Assembly: GCF_024758705.1 (NCBI RefSeq)
Contig: NZ_CP096971.1
Location: 868,001-932,000, forward strand
Direction of reading: 5' to 3'
From: Sphingomonas sp. SUN019
GTDB lineage: Bacteria > Pseudomonadota > Alphaproteobacteria > Sphingomonadales > Sphingomonadaceae
Length of the DNA stretch: 64,000 nt
Notes under the pieces: generated by a model
The model's input: the letters and a program-made list of their open reading frames with translations, nothing else
What the model was told of the DNA's origin: nothing
The model's database searches: none
In this document: piece after piece, positions 39,570-48,382 of the stretch
How positions within the stretch are numbered: position 1 is the first letter of the stretch
How the letters are laid out: each line of letters starts with the position of its first letter
Program-made: the position numbers and the translations under genes

Positions 39570-39911
39570 CTAACGCAAATCAAGATATCGCGCGGGATCG
39601 AAACCGACGATGATCGCATCGCCGCTGACGATCACCGGCCGCCGGATCGCCGAGGGATGGGCCAGCATCAGCCGGATCGCCTTGTCAGTATCGACATCCG
39701 TCTTGTCTTCATCGGGGAGCTTGCGGAATGTCATGCCCTGCCGGTTGAGCAGCTTCTCCCAACCCAGCGTATCGACCCAACGCCGCAGTTCGTCCTCGTC
39801 GACCCCCGCCTTCTTGTAGTCGTGAAAGGTGTAGGCGACCTCATGCTCGGCAAGCCAAGCGCGCGCCTTCTTCACCGTGTCGCAATTCGGGATGCCGTAC
39901 AGGATCGTCAT
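39570..39911 (-). CDS. ArsC/Spx-family reductase (YffB-like)
   Basis: 113 residues. The GIPNCDTVKKA motif at residues 6-16 gives the single redox Cys of the ArsC-like thioredoxin fold. Lengths and the C-terminal IRRPVIVSGDAIIVGFDPARY fit YffB-type GSH-dependent proteins, not a classical arsenate reductase. Fourth gene of the rnr-lactamase-GNAT-ArsC run, six bases after the GNAT gene. Confidence 0.87.
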   Translation of the reverse strand: MTILYGIPNCDTVKKARAWLAEHEVAYTFHDYKKAGVDEDELRRWVDTLGWEKLLNRQGMTFRKLPDEDKTDVDTDKAIRLMLAHPSAIRRPVIVSGDAIIVGFDPARYLDLR

Positions 39912-39917
39912 GCCCGC

Positions 39918-40325
39918 TCAATCGAGGAAACGGCCAAGCACCGCAACCGGCTGATCGATGAATCCCAGCGCGCGATAGAAACTCAGCGCATCGTCGTTGC
40001 CGTCGCGCACCATCAATTGCAGCTTCGGCGCGCCGCGCTCGCGCAGCCATCGCTCCGCTGCCGCCATCAACGCGCGGCCCAAGCCCTCGCGGCGTCGATC
40101 GGGCGAGACCGCGAGGTAATAGACCCAGCCGCGATGCCCGTCGAAACCGACCATCACGCTCCCGACGATCGTATCGCCGTCACGCGCGACCAGTACCGCC
40201 GACGTCGCGCCCGCCAGCGCCAGATCGAAATCACGCTGCGGCGGGTTCCACGGCCGCGTCGATCCGCACCGCTCCCAAAGCTCCACGACCGCCGCAGCGT
40301 CCTCCGCCCGAGCCTCGGCGATCAC
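39918..40325 (-). CDS. GNAT family N-acetyltransferase (YpeA-like)
   Basis: 135 residues from a GTG that overlaps the lactamase stop (GTGA). Acetyl-CoA binding motif A VSPDRRREGLGRALMAAAE is clear. Best resemblance is to the YpeA group of unknown substrate. Coupled to the lactamase gene. Confidence 0.88.
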   Translation of the reverse strand: MIAEARAEDAAAVVELWERCGSTRPWNPPQRDFDLALAGATSAVLVARDGDTIVGSVMVGFDGHRGWVYYLAVSPDRRREGLGRALMAAAERWLRERGAPKLQLMVRDGNDDALSFYRALGFIDQPVAVLGRFLD

Positions 40326-41152
40326 TTCGATTGCTTGGCGAGGTCCGCGTCGAACGCAATACGCGCGTCCGCCACCATCTTCGGCAACACCGCGCGATCG
40401 ACCAGCGCGCTGCGCTCCTTTCGTCCCATTAGGTCGACCGATTCGGGATGGAACGGCAACACCACATCGGCCTGCATCGCGCCGAGCCTATCGAAACTGC
40501 GGCGGAAATCCGGGACGATGCCGGGATAGGCCTTGTTTCCAACCAACTTGTTGCCCGCCACCGTGACACTGCACGCGAACAGCACGTTCAGCGGCTTCGG
40601 TCCCGGTAGTTGCATCGTCCAGCTCGTGCAGCCCGGCGTGTGACCCGGTGTCGCCACCGCAGTCAGCGTCACACCGCTCAGCGTCACGCGCTCCCCGTCG
40701 CGGATCGCGCGATCGACCTTCGCGGCGGGAAAGCGGATCACGCCATAGTTGGTTTCGCCGGGCGGAATGCCGCTGTTCACCGCCGCTGCGTCCCCAGCGC
40801 CGACGACCAGCTTCGCACCGCTCGCGCGCTTCAATGCCGCCAGACCCCCGGCGTGGTCGAAATGCGCATGGCTCAGCAGCAGATACTTTACGTCGCGTAT
40901 CTTGACCCCGCGCGCGATGACGCTTCGTTCGATCGCCGCCGCGTTCTGCGGCATCGTTCCGTCGATCAGGATCGCGCCACTTCGCGTGTGGATCAGATAG
41001 GCGGCAAGCCCCTCGGTCCCGACATAGTCGACCGGCCCGATCAGGTTGAACGGCGCGATCGGGCGGGTCCACGCGGGCGGATCGAGTTGCGCCCCCACAG
41101 GTCCGGCCATCGCCAGCGCCGCCAAAGCCAGACCAAACCGCATCGTCGTCAT
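40322..41152 (-). CDS. subclass B3 metallo-beta-lactamase
   Basis: 276 residues. Signal peptide 1-21 (AMAGPVGA). Complete B3 zinc set: H95-x-H97-x-D99-H100 (SHAHFDH), H171 (PGHTPG) and H235 (PFHPE), and Ser195 in the ACS stretch, at the place where B1/B2 enzymes have a Cys ligand. The GNKLVGN region fits B3. Predicted periplasmic hydrolase; B3 members hydrolyse penicillins, cephalosporins and often carbapenems, but related periplasmic hydrolases also exist. The ATG overlaps the rnr stop (ATGA), so it is translated with RNase R. No regulator gene is adjacent. Confidence 0.86.
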   Translation of the reverse strand: MTTMRFGLALAALAMAGPVGAQLDPPAWTRPIAPFNLIGPVDYVGTEGLAAYLIHTRSGAILIDGTMPQNAAAIERSVIARGVKIRDVKYLLLSHAHFDHAGGLAALKRASGAKLVVGAGDAAAVNSGIPPGETNYGVIRFPAAKVDRAIRDGERVTLSGVTLTAVATPGHTPGCTSWTMQLPGPKPLNVLFACSVTVAGNKLVGNKAYPGIVPDFRRSFDRLGAMQADVVLPFHPESVDLMGRKERSALVDRAVLPKMVADARIAFDADLAKQSK

Positions 41153-43353
41153 CTCTTCTTCCCCTGATGCCGGATGTTCGCCGGGCGGCCGCGGCGATGT
41201 AGCGGGCGTGGTTTGCCGCTGCGATCGCGCGTCGGCAGCGCGCCCTTTCCCTCGGGCAGCTCGAACCGCAGCGCGCCCGACACCGGATTCGCCTCCGCCA
41301 GCCGCATCTCCAGCCGCTGCCCCAGCGCATATTGATCGCCGCTGTTCTCCCCGGTCAGCGTCCGCGCACCTTCGTCGAAACGGAAGTATTCGCCGCCCAG
41401 GTCACGCACCGGCATCAGCCCGTCGCCACCGATCCCCTCGACCGTCGCGAAAAAGCCGAAGTTCGTGACCCCGGTGATTCGCGTCTCCATCACCTGCCCG
41501 ACGCGCTCGGCCAGGAATGCGGCGACATAGCGGTCGATCGTGTCGCGCTCGGCCTCCATCGCGCGGCGTTCGAGCTGGCTGATCGACGTGCCGATCCGCT
41601 CCATCTCCCCGCCATCGGGCGCAAGGCCGCCCGGCCCGAGCGCATAGGCCGCGACCAAGGCGCGGTGAACGACCAGATCGGCATAGCGCCGGATCGGCGA
41701 CGTGAAATGCCCGTAGCTACCAAGGCCCAGCCCGAAATGCCCGTGGTTGGCGGGCGCATAATAGGCCTGCGTCTGCGTGCGCAGCACCTGTTCCATCACC
41801 TGCGGCCGGAAATCGGCGTCGCCCACGCGGTCGAGGATGTGGTTGAATGTCGCTGGTTTCACGACCTGCCCCAGCGCGAAGGGCACGTCGAACGTCTCGA
41901 GATAGTCCTTCAGGGCGACCAGCTTTTCGCGGCTCGGCGGTTCGTGGACGCGGTACATCACCGGCGCTTTCTTCGCCTCCAGCGCCTTCGCCGCGGCGAC
42001 GTTGGCGGCGATCATGTAATCCTCGATCACGCGCATCGAATCGAGCCGTTCGCGCGGCGCAACCGACATGATCCGCCCCTTCTCGTCCAGCACAACGCGG
42101 CGTTCGGGCAGATCGAGTTCGAGCGGCTGACGCGCATCCCGCGCCTTCGCCAGCGCGCGCCAGCAGGCCCAGAGGGGATTGAGCGCGTCGAGCATTGGTC
42201 CCGCACCGGCATCGATCGCCGCCTGCGCATCCTCATAGGCGATATTCGCCGCGATCCGCACGACCGCGCGGCTGAACCGCCACCCCTTCAGCACCCCCGA
42301 TTTCGAAATCTGCAGATGGCACGCCAGCGCCGCGCGATCCTCGCCCTGCTTCAACGAACACACGTCCGCCGACAATACTTCGGGCAGCATCGGCACGACG
42401 CGATCGGGGAAATAAACCGAGTTCCCCCGCCGCCGCGCCTCGCGATCGAGCGCCGATCCGGGCCGGACGTAGAACGATACGTCGGCGATCGCGACGATCG
42501 CCTTCCACCCGTCCACGTTTGCCGGATCGTCGTCGGGCGCGGCCCATACCGCATCGTCATGGTCACGCGCATCGGCGGGATCGATCGCGACGATCGGCAG
42601 GTGCGTCAGGTCTTCGCGGCCCTCTCCCAGCGGCTGCTTAGCCACCCGCTCAGCCTCGTCCAGCGCCTCTTCCGAAAACACGTCCGGGATATCCAGCTTG
42701 TGGATCGCGATCAGCGAAAAGCTGCGCGGCGCGAACGGATCGCCCAGCCGCTGCACCACCTTCGCGGTGATCCGCGGCGGTCGCCCGGCCTTTTCCGCCA
42801 GCACTAGATCGCCGGCCTGCGCATCGCCCGCATCGGACACCGCGAACTCACGCCGTTCCTTCTTGTCGATGCCCTGCAACCACAACCGGTCACCCTCGGC
42901 GCGCAACACGCCGATCAGCTGTTCGGAACTCGCCGCCAGCACCTTCATCGGATGCGCGATCCAGCCGTTTCCGGCTTCCTCGGTCCGCGCGAGCAGCCGG
43001 TTGCCGACGCCCAGACTCCCGCGCTTCCGTTCGCGAACACGCAACCTTGGCTGAGGCGTATCCGCCTCCCACCGATCGGGCACCGCCCAGATATTGCCGC
43101 CGTCGTCGACATCGACCACGCGCAGCACCGTAACCTTGGGCAGCCCGCCCATCTTGTGGAACGCGCGGCCGGGGGCCGAATCGATCAGGCCTTCGTCGGC
43201 CATGTCCTTCAGCTGCGCCTTGAGTGCGATCTTCTCTTGTGCGGTCAGCCCAAACGCCTTCGCAATTTCGCGTTTGCCCGCGGGCACATCGGACGATTCG
43301 ATGAAGTCGAGGATTTGCTGGCGGCTGGGCAGCCCGGCCTTTGGCTTTCGCAT
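41149..43353 (-). CDS. rnr: ribonuclease R
   Basis: 734 residues from the ATG at 43353 (MRKPKAGLPSRQQI). Order: N-terminal winged-helix, cold-shock domains, the RNB catalytic domain with the Asp cluster around DPADARDHDDAVW, a C-terminal S1 domain (about 635-700) and a basic tail. It degrades structured RNA 3'-5'. First gene of the coupled run rnr-lactamase-GNAT-ArsC; divergent from glpD with a 53-base shared region. Confidence 0.95.
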   Translation of the reverse strand: MRKPKAGLPSRQQILDFIESSDVPAGKREIAKAFGLTAQEKIALKAQLKDMADEGLIDSAPGRAFHKMGGLPKVTVLRVVDVDDGGNIWAVPDRWEADTPQPRLRVRERKRGSLGVGNRLLARTEEAGNGWIAHPMKVLAASSEQLIGVLRAEGDRLWLQGIDKKERREFAVSDAGDAQAGDLVLAEKAGRPPRITAKVVQRLGDPFAPRSFSLIAIHKLDIPDVFSEEALDEAERVAKQPLGEGREDLTHLPIVAIDPADARDHDDAVWAAPDDDPANVDGWKAIVAIADVSFYVRPGSALDREARRRGNSVYFPDRVVPMLPEVLSADVCSLKQGEDRAALACHLQISKSGVLKGWRFSRAVVRIAANIAYEDAQAAIDAGAGPMLDALNPLWACWRALAKARDARQPLELDLPERRVVLDEKGRIMSVAPRERLDSMRVIEDYMIAANVAAAKALEAKKAPVMYRVHEPPSREKLVALKDYLETFDVPFALGQVVKPATFNHILDRVGDADFRPQVMEQVLRTQTQAYYAPANHGHFGLGLGSYGHFTSPIRRYADLVVHRALVAAYALGPGGLAPDGGEMERIGTSISQLERRAMEAERDTIDRYVAAFLAERVGQVMETRITGVTNFGFFATVEGIGGDGLMPVRDLGGEYFRFDEGARTLTGENSGDQYALGQRLEMRLAEANPVSGALRFELPEGKGALPTRDRSGKPRPLHRRGRPANIRHQGKKR

Positions 43354-43406
43354 CGTCACGAGATAGGGTTTCGCGCGCCCACCGTCACCCGCTAAGAACT
43401 GACCCC

Positions 43407-44888
43407 ATGACAACGCCGACATACGACCTGCTGATCATCGGCGGCGGCATCAACGGGTGCGCAATCGCGCGCGAAGCGTCGCTGCTGGGCGCGAAGGTGC
43501 TGCTGGTCGAGCGCGACGATCTGGCCAGCCATACCTCGTCGGCGTCGAGCAAGCTGATCCACGGCGGCATCCGCTATCTCGAATATTACGAATTTAAGCT
43601 GGTCGCGGAATCGCTCAGGGAACGCGAGCGGCTGGTGAAGGCCGCGCCGCACATCATCCGCCCGCTGCGTTTCGTCCTGCCGCACGAAAATGCCGTGCGG
43701 CCGTGGTGGCTCGTCCGGCTGGGGCTGTACCTCTACGATTTTCTCGGCGGGAGGATGACGCTGCGGCGTTCGCGCGGATTGAAGGCGAAGGACACTGCTT
43801 ATGTCGAGCCGCTGAAGGGCGGCGGGAAAGGCTTTGTCTACTCCGACGCCTTCGTCGACGATTCGCGACTGACCGTGCTGAACGCGGTCGATGCGGCGGC
43901 CAACGGCGCGGACATTCGTACCCGCACTGCCTTTACCGGCGCGCGCCGCGATGGCGATAGTTGGCTGGCCACGCTGGACGGCGCGGAACAGGTGCGCGCC
44001 CGCGCGATCGTCAATGCGGCGGGGCCGTGGGTGGTCGAGGCGCTGGGCAAGACCGGGGTCAATGCGGGGGCGGGCATCCGGCTGGTCAAGGGCAGCCACA
44101 TCGTCGTGCCGAAACTGTTCGACGGCGACCACGCGTACATTCTGCAACAGCCCGACCGGCGCATCGTCTTCGCGATTCCGTATCAGGGGCAGACCGAGAT
44201 CGGCACGACCGACATGCCGGTCGAACGGCCCGAGGATGCGAAGATCGATCCGCAAGAGATCGCGTATCTGTGCGAGGCCGCGAACCGGCATTTCGTGCGC
44301 CAGATCACGCCCGCCGACGTCACCTCCACTTGGTCCGGCGTCCGCCCGCTGTATGACGACGGTGCGAGTGAGGCGCGAGCGGTGACGCGCGACTATGTGC
44401 TCGAACTCGACACCAACGGCCCCGCGCTGCTCAGCGTATTCGGCGGCAAGATCACCACCGCGCGCCATCTGGCCGAAGAAGCGATGGAGAAACTCGCCCC
44501 TGCGCTTGGCTTGAACGCACATCCGGTCACCCGCGCGCGCGTGTTTCCCGGCGGCGCAATCGCCGACTTTCCGATCTTCCTCGCGCAGGTTCATGCGACG
44601 TGGCCGTTCCTTGGCGAACAGCGATCGGCACGGATGGCGCACGCTTACGGCGCGCAACTCGCCGATATGCTGGCCGGAATCAGCGATGAGGCCGGCATGG
44701 GCGCGGACCTTGGCGGTGGGCTGACCGAGGTGGAGGCCCGCTGGATGCGCGACCACGAATGGGCGATCAGCGCCGACGACGCGCTCGATCGCCGCAGCAA
44801 GATCGGCCTGCGCCTGACCGCCGGGGAACGCGCGCGCGTCGCGGACTGGTTCGCGACTCAGGAGCCTGTCGAGCCGGTACGCGTTTGA
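43407..44888 (+). CDS. glpD: FAD-dependent glycerol-3-phosphate dehydrogenase
   Basis: 493 residues from the ATG at 43407; a longer frame upstream lacks support. FAD-binding GGGINGCAIAREASL at residues 10-24, then the conserved SSASSKLIHGGIRYLEY and the C-terminal domain. It oxidises glycerol-3-phosphate to DHAP at the inner membrane and feeds electrons to quinone. No glpF or glpK neighbours. Confidence 0.95.
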   Translation: MTTPTYDLLIIGGGINGCAIAREASLLGAKVLLVERDDLASHTSSASSKLIHGGIRYLEYYEFKLVAESLRERERLVKAAPHIIRPLRFVLPHENAVRPWWLVRLGLYLYDFLGGRMTLRRSRGLKAKDTAYVEPLKGGGKGFVYSDAFVDDSRLTVLNAVDAAANGADIRTRTAFTGARRDGDSWLATLDGAEQVRARAIVNAAGPWVVEALGKTGVNAGAGIRLVKGSHIVVPKLFDGDHAYILQQPDRRIVFAIPYQGQTEIGTTDMPVERPEDAKIDPQEIAYLCEAANRHFVRQITPADVTSTWSGVRPLYDDGASEARAVTRDYVLELDTNGPALLSVFGGKITTARHLAEEAMEKLAPALGLNAHPVTRARVFPGGAIADFPIFLAQVHATWPFLGEQRSARMAHAYGAQLADMLAGISDEAGMGADLGGGLTEVEARWMRDHEWAISADDALDRRSKIGLRLTAGERARVADWFATQEPVEPVRV

Positions 44889-44906
44889 GGATTGAAGGAT
44901 AGTTTC

Positions 44907-45314
44907 ATGCGTAAGGCCATCTTGCTCCTCGCCTTTGCGGGCGTCGCCGCCAGCGCAGCGGCACAATGGTCGCCGGAAGCGGAGAAGAGGCTCAGTTCAA
45001 CCTATAATCAGTGTCAGGCGAGCGGGGACGCGGCGAAGGGCGTCACATCAGCGATGATGAGCTGTCTGGGCGAAGAGAACCATCGTCAGGACGGGCACCT
45101 CAATCAGGCGTACCAGGCTGCGATGAACCGCCTGTCGACGCGCAGAAAGGCGAAACTGCGCCAGTCGCAAGGCGCCTGGATCAAAAGCCGCGACATTGCC
45201 GCCAAGGCCGCGGGCGATCGCGCAGGAGGCGGCAGCGCGGCCGGATTGGAGTATTCCAGTACGATCCTGCACAAGACGATCGAGCGCATCATCTGGCTCG
45301 AAAAGTATCAATGA
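44907..45314 (+). CDS. LprI/DUF1311 family exported protein
   Basis: 135 residues from the ATG at 44907. Signal peptide LLLAFAGVAASAAAQ, then the DUF1311 core: paired Cys (about residues 29 and 46) and the LNQAYQAAMNRLSTRRKAKLRQSQGAWIKSRD pattern (given in outline). LprI of mycobacteria is a lysozyme inhibitor; for most members the role is unproven. It follows glpD by 18 bases. Confidence 0.85.
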   Translation: MRKAILLLAFAGVAASAAAQWSPEAEKRLSSTYNQCQASGDAAKGVTSAMMSCLGEENHRQDGHLNQAYQAAMNRLSTRRKAKLRQSQGAWIKSRDIAAKAAGDRAGGGSAAGLEYSSTILHKTIERIIWLEKYQ

Positions 45315-45323
45315 CGCGGTAGT

Positions 45324-46364
45324 TCAACCATCGTGGTCGGCGGTTCTGGCCGGAACGATCTCGATCACGTGATCGCCCGGCTCCAGCCGGCGCGCCGCCT
45401 CTTCCCAGAAACCGATCGGCTTGTCGTCACGGTAGATGCGGACGATCTGCCGGTCGCGTAAGGACGCCGGGTCGCAGCCGCATTCCTCCGCGGTCACGGT
45501 GCGTTCGCGCAATTCGACCCGCCCGCCGCGCGTCACCAGATCGGCGACATAATCGGCGATGTTCGGCCCCGCGGTCGATCCGGCCAGCAATTGCCCGCCC
45601 AGGCTGATCGAATTGATGATGACGTCCGCCCCCGCCTCGCGCGCGATCTCCTCATTCTCGGTCGCGCGGATGCCGACGCTGACCGGGATATGCGGGGCGA
45701 GCCGACGCGCGCTGAGCATGATCAGGATCGCACTGTCGTCGCGTCCCGGCGTGACGATCACCGCGCGCGCGCGATCGATCCCCGCCGCCTCCAGCACTGC
45801 ATTGTGGCTGGCGTCGCCCTCGACCGTCGCCACGCCCAGCGCCTCCGCCTCGCGCAGTTTGTTGGCGTTTTCGTCGACGACGACGATCGTCTCGGGCGCA
45901 CAGCCGCGGGCGAGAAGTTCAGCAACCGCGGAAGAACCGGTCGAACCGAAGCCACAGACGATACTATGCCCCGAAAGGCTCCGCTGCACGAACCCCATGC
46001 GCCACCTTTCCCAACCCTGCCGAAGGACGAAACTGTAGGCCGATCCCAGGAAGATCAGCCAGATGAAGATGCGGATCGGCGTGACGATGAACGTATCGAA
46101 CAACCGTGCGCGATCGGTCACCGGAATGATGTCGCCATAGCCCACGGTCGTCACCGTGATCGCCGTGAAATAGACCACGTCGACGAACGAGACATGCCCG
46201 TCGACATTGTCCTTCAGTCCCGCGCGGTCGAACCAATGCCCGCCCAGCGCGATCGCGATCAGCGCGATGACCGCGAACCCGCGTAGCGCCAGCGTACCGC
46301 GTTCCGATAGCCGCCCACGCCGAAAAAAGCGCGGTGCCGTGGGCTGACCGACCTTATCCGGCAC
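45324..46364 (-). CDS. two-TM potassium channel with RCK/TrkA-N domains
   Basis: 346 residues from a GTG at 46364. The selectivity filter TVGYGD (73-78) lies between two transmembrane helices, followed by a Rossmann NAD-binding RCK domain (GFGSTGSSAVAEL, about 136-148) and a TrkA-C-like domain. Likely a ligand-gated K+ channel of the MthK/Kch type. Start overlaps the end of the thioesterase gene. Confidence 0.9.
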   Translation of the reverse strand: MPDKVGQPTAPRFFRRGRLSERGTLALRGFAVIALIAIALGGHWFDRAGLKDNVDGHVSFVDVVYFTAITVTTVGYGDIIPVTDRARLFDTFIVTPIRIFIWLIFLGSAYSFVLRQGWERWRMGFVQRSLSGHSIVCGFGSTGSSAVAELLARGCAPETIVVVDENANKLREAEALGVATVEGDASHNAVLEAAGIDRARAVIVTPGRDDSAILIMLSARRLAPHIPVSVGIRATENEEIAREAGADVIINSISLGGQLLAGSTAGPNIADYVADLVTRGGRVELRERTVTAEECGCDPASLRDRQIVRIYRDDKPIGFWEEAARRLEPGDHVIEIVPARTADHDG

Positions 46365-46779
46365 GCGCGATGACGGCGGCGGTCATGCGCGACAGACAGA
46401 CCAGTTTGCCGTCGTCGCTTTCGATCCTGATCGTCCACACCTGCGTCGTGCGGCCAAGCGTTTCGGCGGTCGCGATGGCGTGAACGTACCCCGACATGAC
46501 CGGGCGCAGGTGATTGGCGTTGATCTCCAGCCCGACCGTCACCTTGTCGTCCGGCACCGCCATGCTGCCCGCGACCGACGCGACCGTCTCCGCCAGCACG
46601 ACCGACGCGCCGCCGTGAAGCCGCCCGAAGGGCTGGTGCGTCCGCGCATCGACCGGCATCCGCGCGCGCATCCAGTTATCGCCGAATTCGGTGAACTCGA
46701 TTCCCACCAGTCCCGGCAAGGCGTGTGCGCCGAGTGCGGTGAGTTGGTCGAGCGTGAACGCCTGTTGCCAGATCGCCAT
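46354..46779 (-). CDS. PaaI/YbgC-type thioesterase (hotdog fold)
   Basis: 141 residues from the ATG at 46779, which overlaps the proS stop (TGATG). The hotdog signature HQPFGRLHGGASVVLAETVAS carries the catalytic acidic residue, and GLEINANHLRP follows. It hydrolyses acyl-CoA thioesters; substrate unknown. Its end overlaps the K+ channel start by 11 bases, so proS-thioesterase-channel may be a single transcript. Confidence 0.9.
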   Translation of the reverse strand: MAIWQQAFTLDQLTALGAHALPGLVGIEFTEFGDNWMRARMPVDARTHQPFGRLHGGASVVLAETVASVAGSMAVPDDKVTVGLEINANHLRPVMSGYVHAIATAETLGRTTQVWTIRIESDDGKLVCLSRMTAAVIARAG

Positions 46780-48323
46780 CAGTATGACCGCCCGATCAGC
46801 ACGCGTTCGACCGCGGGGTCGCCGGTGAAGATGCACGGACCGTGATCGTCGCCGGTCTGCCCGATCGGCGCATTGCGGATCGTCAGTTTCAGCGCCTTCA
46901 ACCGCTCCACCACCTTGTCGAGCGCCGCGCCGGTCGGTTTCGACCAGCGCACGTCGGCCCAGCCGGGACGGTCGGTGCCAGAAGCGGTCGGGGCGAACAT
47001 CGCTTCGACCCCCGACCAGTCCTCAACCGGTGCGATGTTCGCTTTCAGCCGATCGGTCGCCTCGGTGTGCAGCGCGGTCTGGATGCCCTCCAGCAGCGTC
47101 GTGACGTCGCCGACGAAATCGGCCTTCGCCACCACCGCGCTGTCCAGCTTGCCGCCGTCCTGATACAGCCGGTCGCGGCGGATGACCGATACGTTGCCGC
47201 CCGCCATGTCGCGCCCGCCGACCTCGACGATCACCGGCGCGCCCTTCTTCACCCAACCCCAACGCTTCGTCGCGGCCTTGGCGGGTTTCAGGTCCAGCAG
47301 CGCGCGCACCGGTTCACCCAGCGCGGATTGCCGCGCCAGATCGGCTTGAAGCCCTTTGCAATAATCGATCAGCGCGGCGTCCTCGGGCGTGTCGCGCAAC
47401 ATCGGCACGATCACCACCTGCCACGGCGCGATCCGCGGCGGTACGCGCAGGCCGTCGTCGTCGCCGTGGACCATGATGACCCCGCCGATCATCCGCGTCG
47501 ACACTCCCCAACTCGTAGTGTTCGCCAGTTCCAATTGCCCTTCGGCGTTCTGGAACCTGATATTCTGCGCGCTGGCGAAATTGTTGCCGAGGAAGTGCGA
47601 CGTGCCCGCCTGCAACGCCTTCCCGTCCTGCATCATCGCCTCGATCGAATAGGTCGCGACCGCGCCGGGGAAGCGTTCGTTCTCGGGCTTTTCGCCCGCG
47701 ACTACCGGCAGCGCGAGACAGGTTTCCGCGAACTCGCGGTACACCTCGAGCATCTTCAAAGTTTCCTCGCGCGCCTCGTCGGCGGTCGCGTGCGCAGTGT
47801 GACCCTCCTGCCACAGGAATTCGGACGTGCGCAGGAACATCCGAGTCCGCATCTCCCAGCGCACGACATTCGCCCATTGGTTGATGAGGACCGGCAGATC
47901 GCGCCACGACTGCACCCAGCGCGCGAACGCCACGCCGATGACCGTCTCGCTGGTCGGCCGCACGACCAACGGCTCCTCCAGCTTGGCGGCGGGATCGGGG
48001 ACCAGCCCACCCCTGCCGTCCGCGATCAGCCGGTGGTGCGTGACGACCGCCATCTCCTTGGCGAAGCCCTCGACGTGCTCGGCCTCTTTCTCGAAATAGG
48101 AGAGCGGGATGAACAGCGGGAAATAGCAATTCTCATGCCCCGTCGCCTTGATCCGGTCGTCCAGCAGCCGCTGGATGCGTTCCCAGATGCCGTAACCCCA
48201 CGGCCGAATGACCATGCAGCCGCGGACGCCCGATTCCTCGGCCAGATCGGCCTCGGCGATGACGGATTGGTACCAGGCCGCGAAATCAGCTTCGCGGGTG
48301 ACGGAAAGGGCTCGTTTGATCAT
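46779..48323 (-). CDS. proS: prolyl-tRNA synthetase, archaeal/eukaryotic-type
   Basis: 514 residues from the ATG at 48323; a longer frame to 48353 lacks support. The class II core shows motif 2 around WANVVRWEMRTRMFLRTSEFLWQEGHTAH and motif 3 near the C-terminal part. The protein ends in a Tyr (LIGRSY) and lacks the bacterial-type INS editing insertion between motifs 2 and 3. This is the eukaryote/archaea-like form. Typical alphaproteobacterial ProRS is the shorter bacterial type (about 440 residues), so this points to an ancestral horizontal acquisition shared by sphingomonads. Confidence 0.92.
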   Translation of the reverse strand: MIKRALSVTREADFAAWYQSVIAEADLAEESGVRGCMVIRPWGYGIWERIQRLLDDRIKATGHENCYFPLFIPLSYFEKEAEHVEGFAKEMAVVTHHRLIADGRGGLVPDPAAKLEEPLVVRPTSETVIGVAFARWVQSWRDLPVLINQWANVVRWEMRTRMFLRTSEFLWQEGHTAHATADEAREETLKMLEVYREFAETCLALPVVAGEKPENERFPGAVATYSIEAMMQDGKALQAGTSHFLGNNFASAQNIRFQNAEGQLELANTTSWGVSTRMIGGVIMVHGDDDGLRVPPRIAPWQVVIVPMLRDTPEDAALIDYCKGLQADLARQSALGEPVRALLDLKPAKAATKRWGWVKKGAPVIVEVGGRDMAGGNVSVIRRDRLYQDGGKLDSAVVAKADFVGDVTTLLEGIQTALHTEATDRLKANIAPVEDWSGVEAMFAPTASGTDRPGWADVRWSKPTGAALDKVVERLKALKLTIRNAPIGQTGDDHGPCIFTGDPAVERVLIGRSY

Positions 48324-48382
48324 GCGGCCAGCGGATAGCGGCGCGGCCTTCACTCGTCACCCCGAACTTGTTTCGCGCGCGA

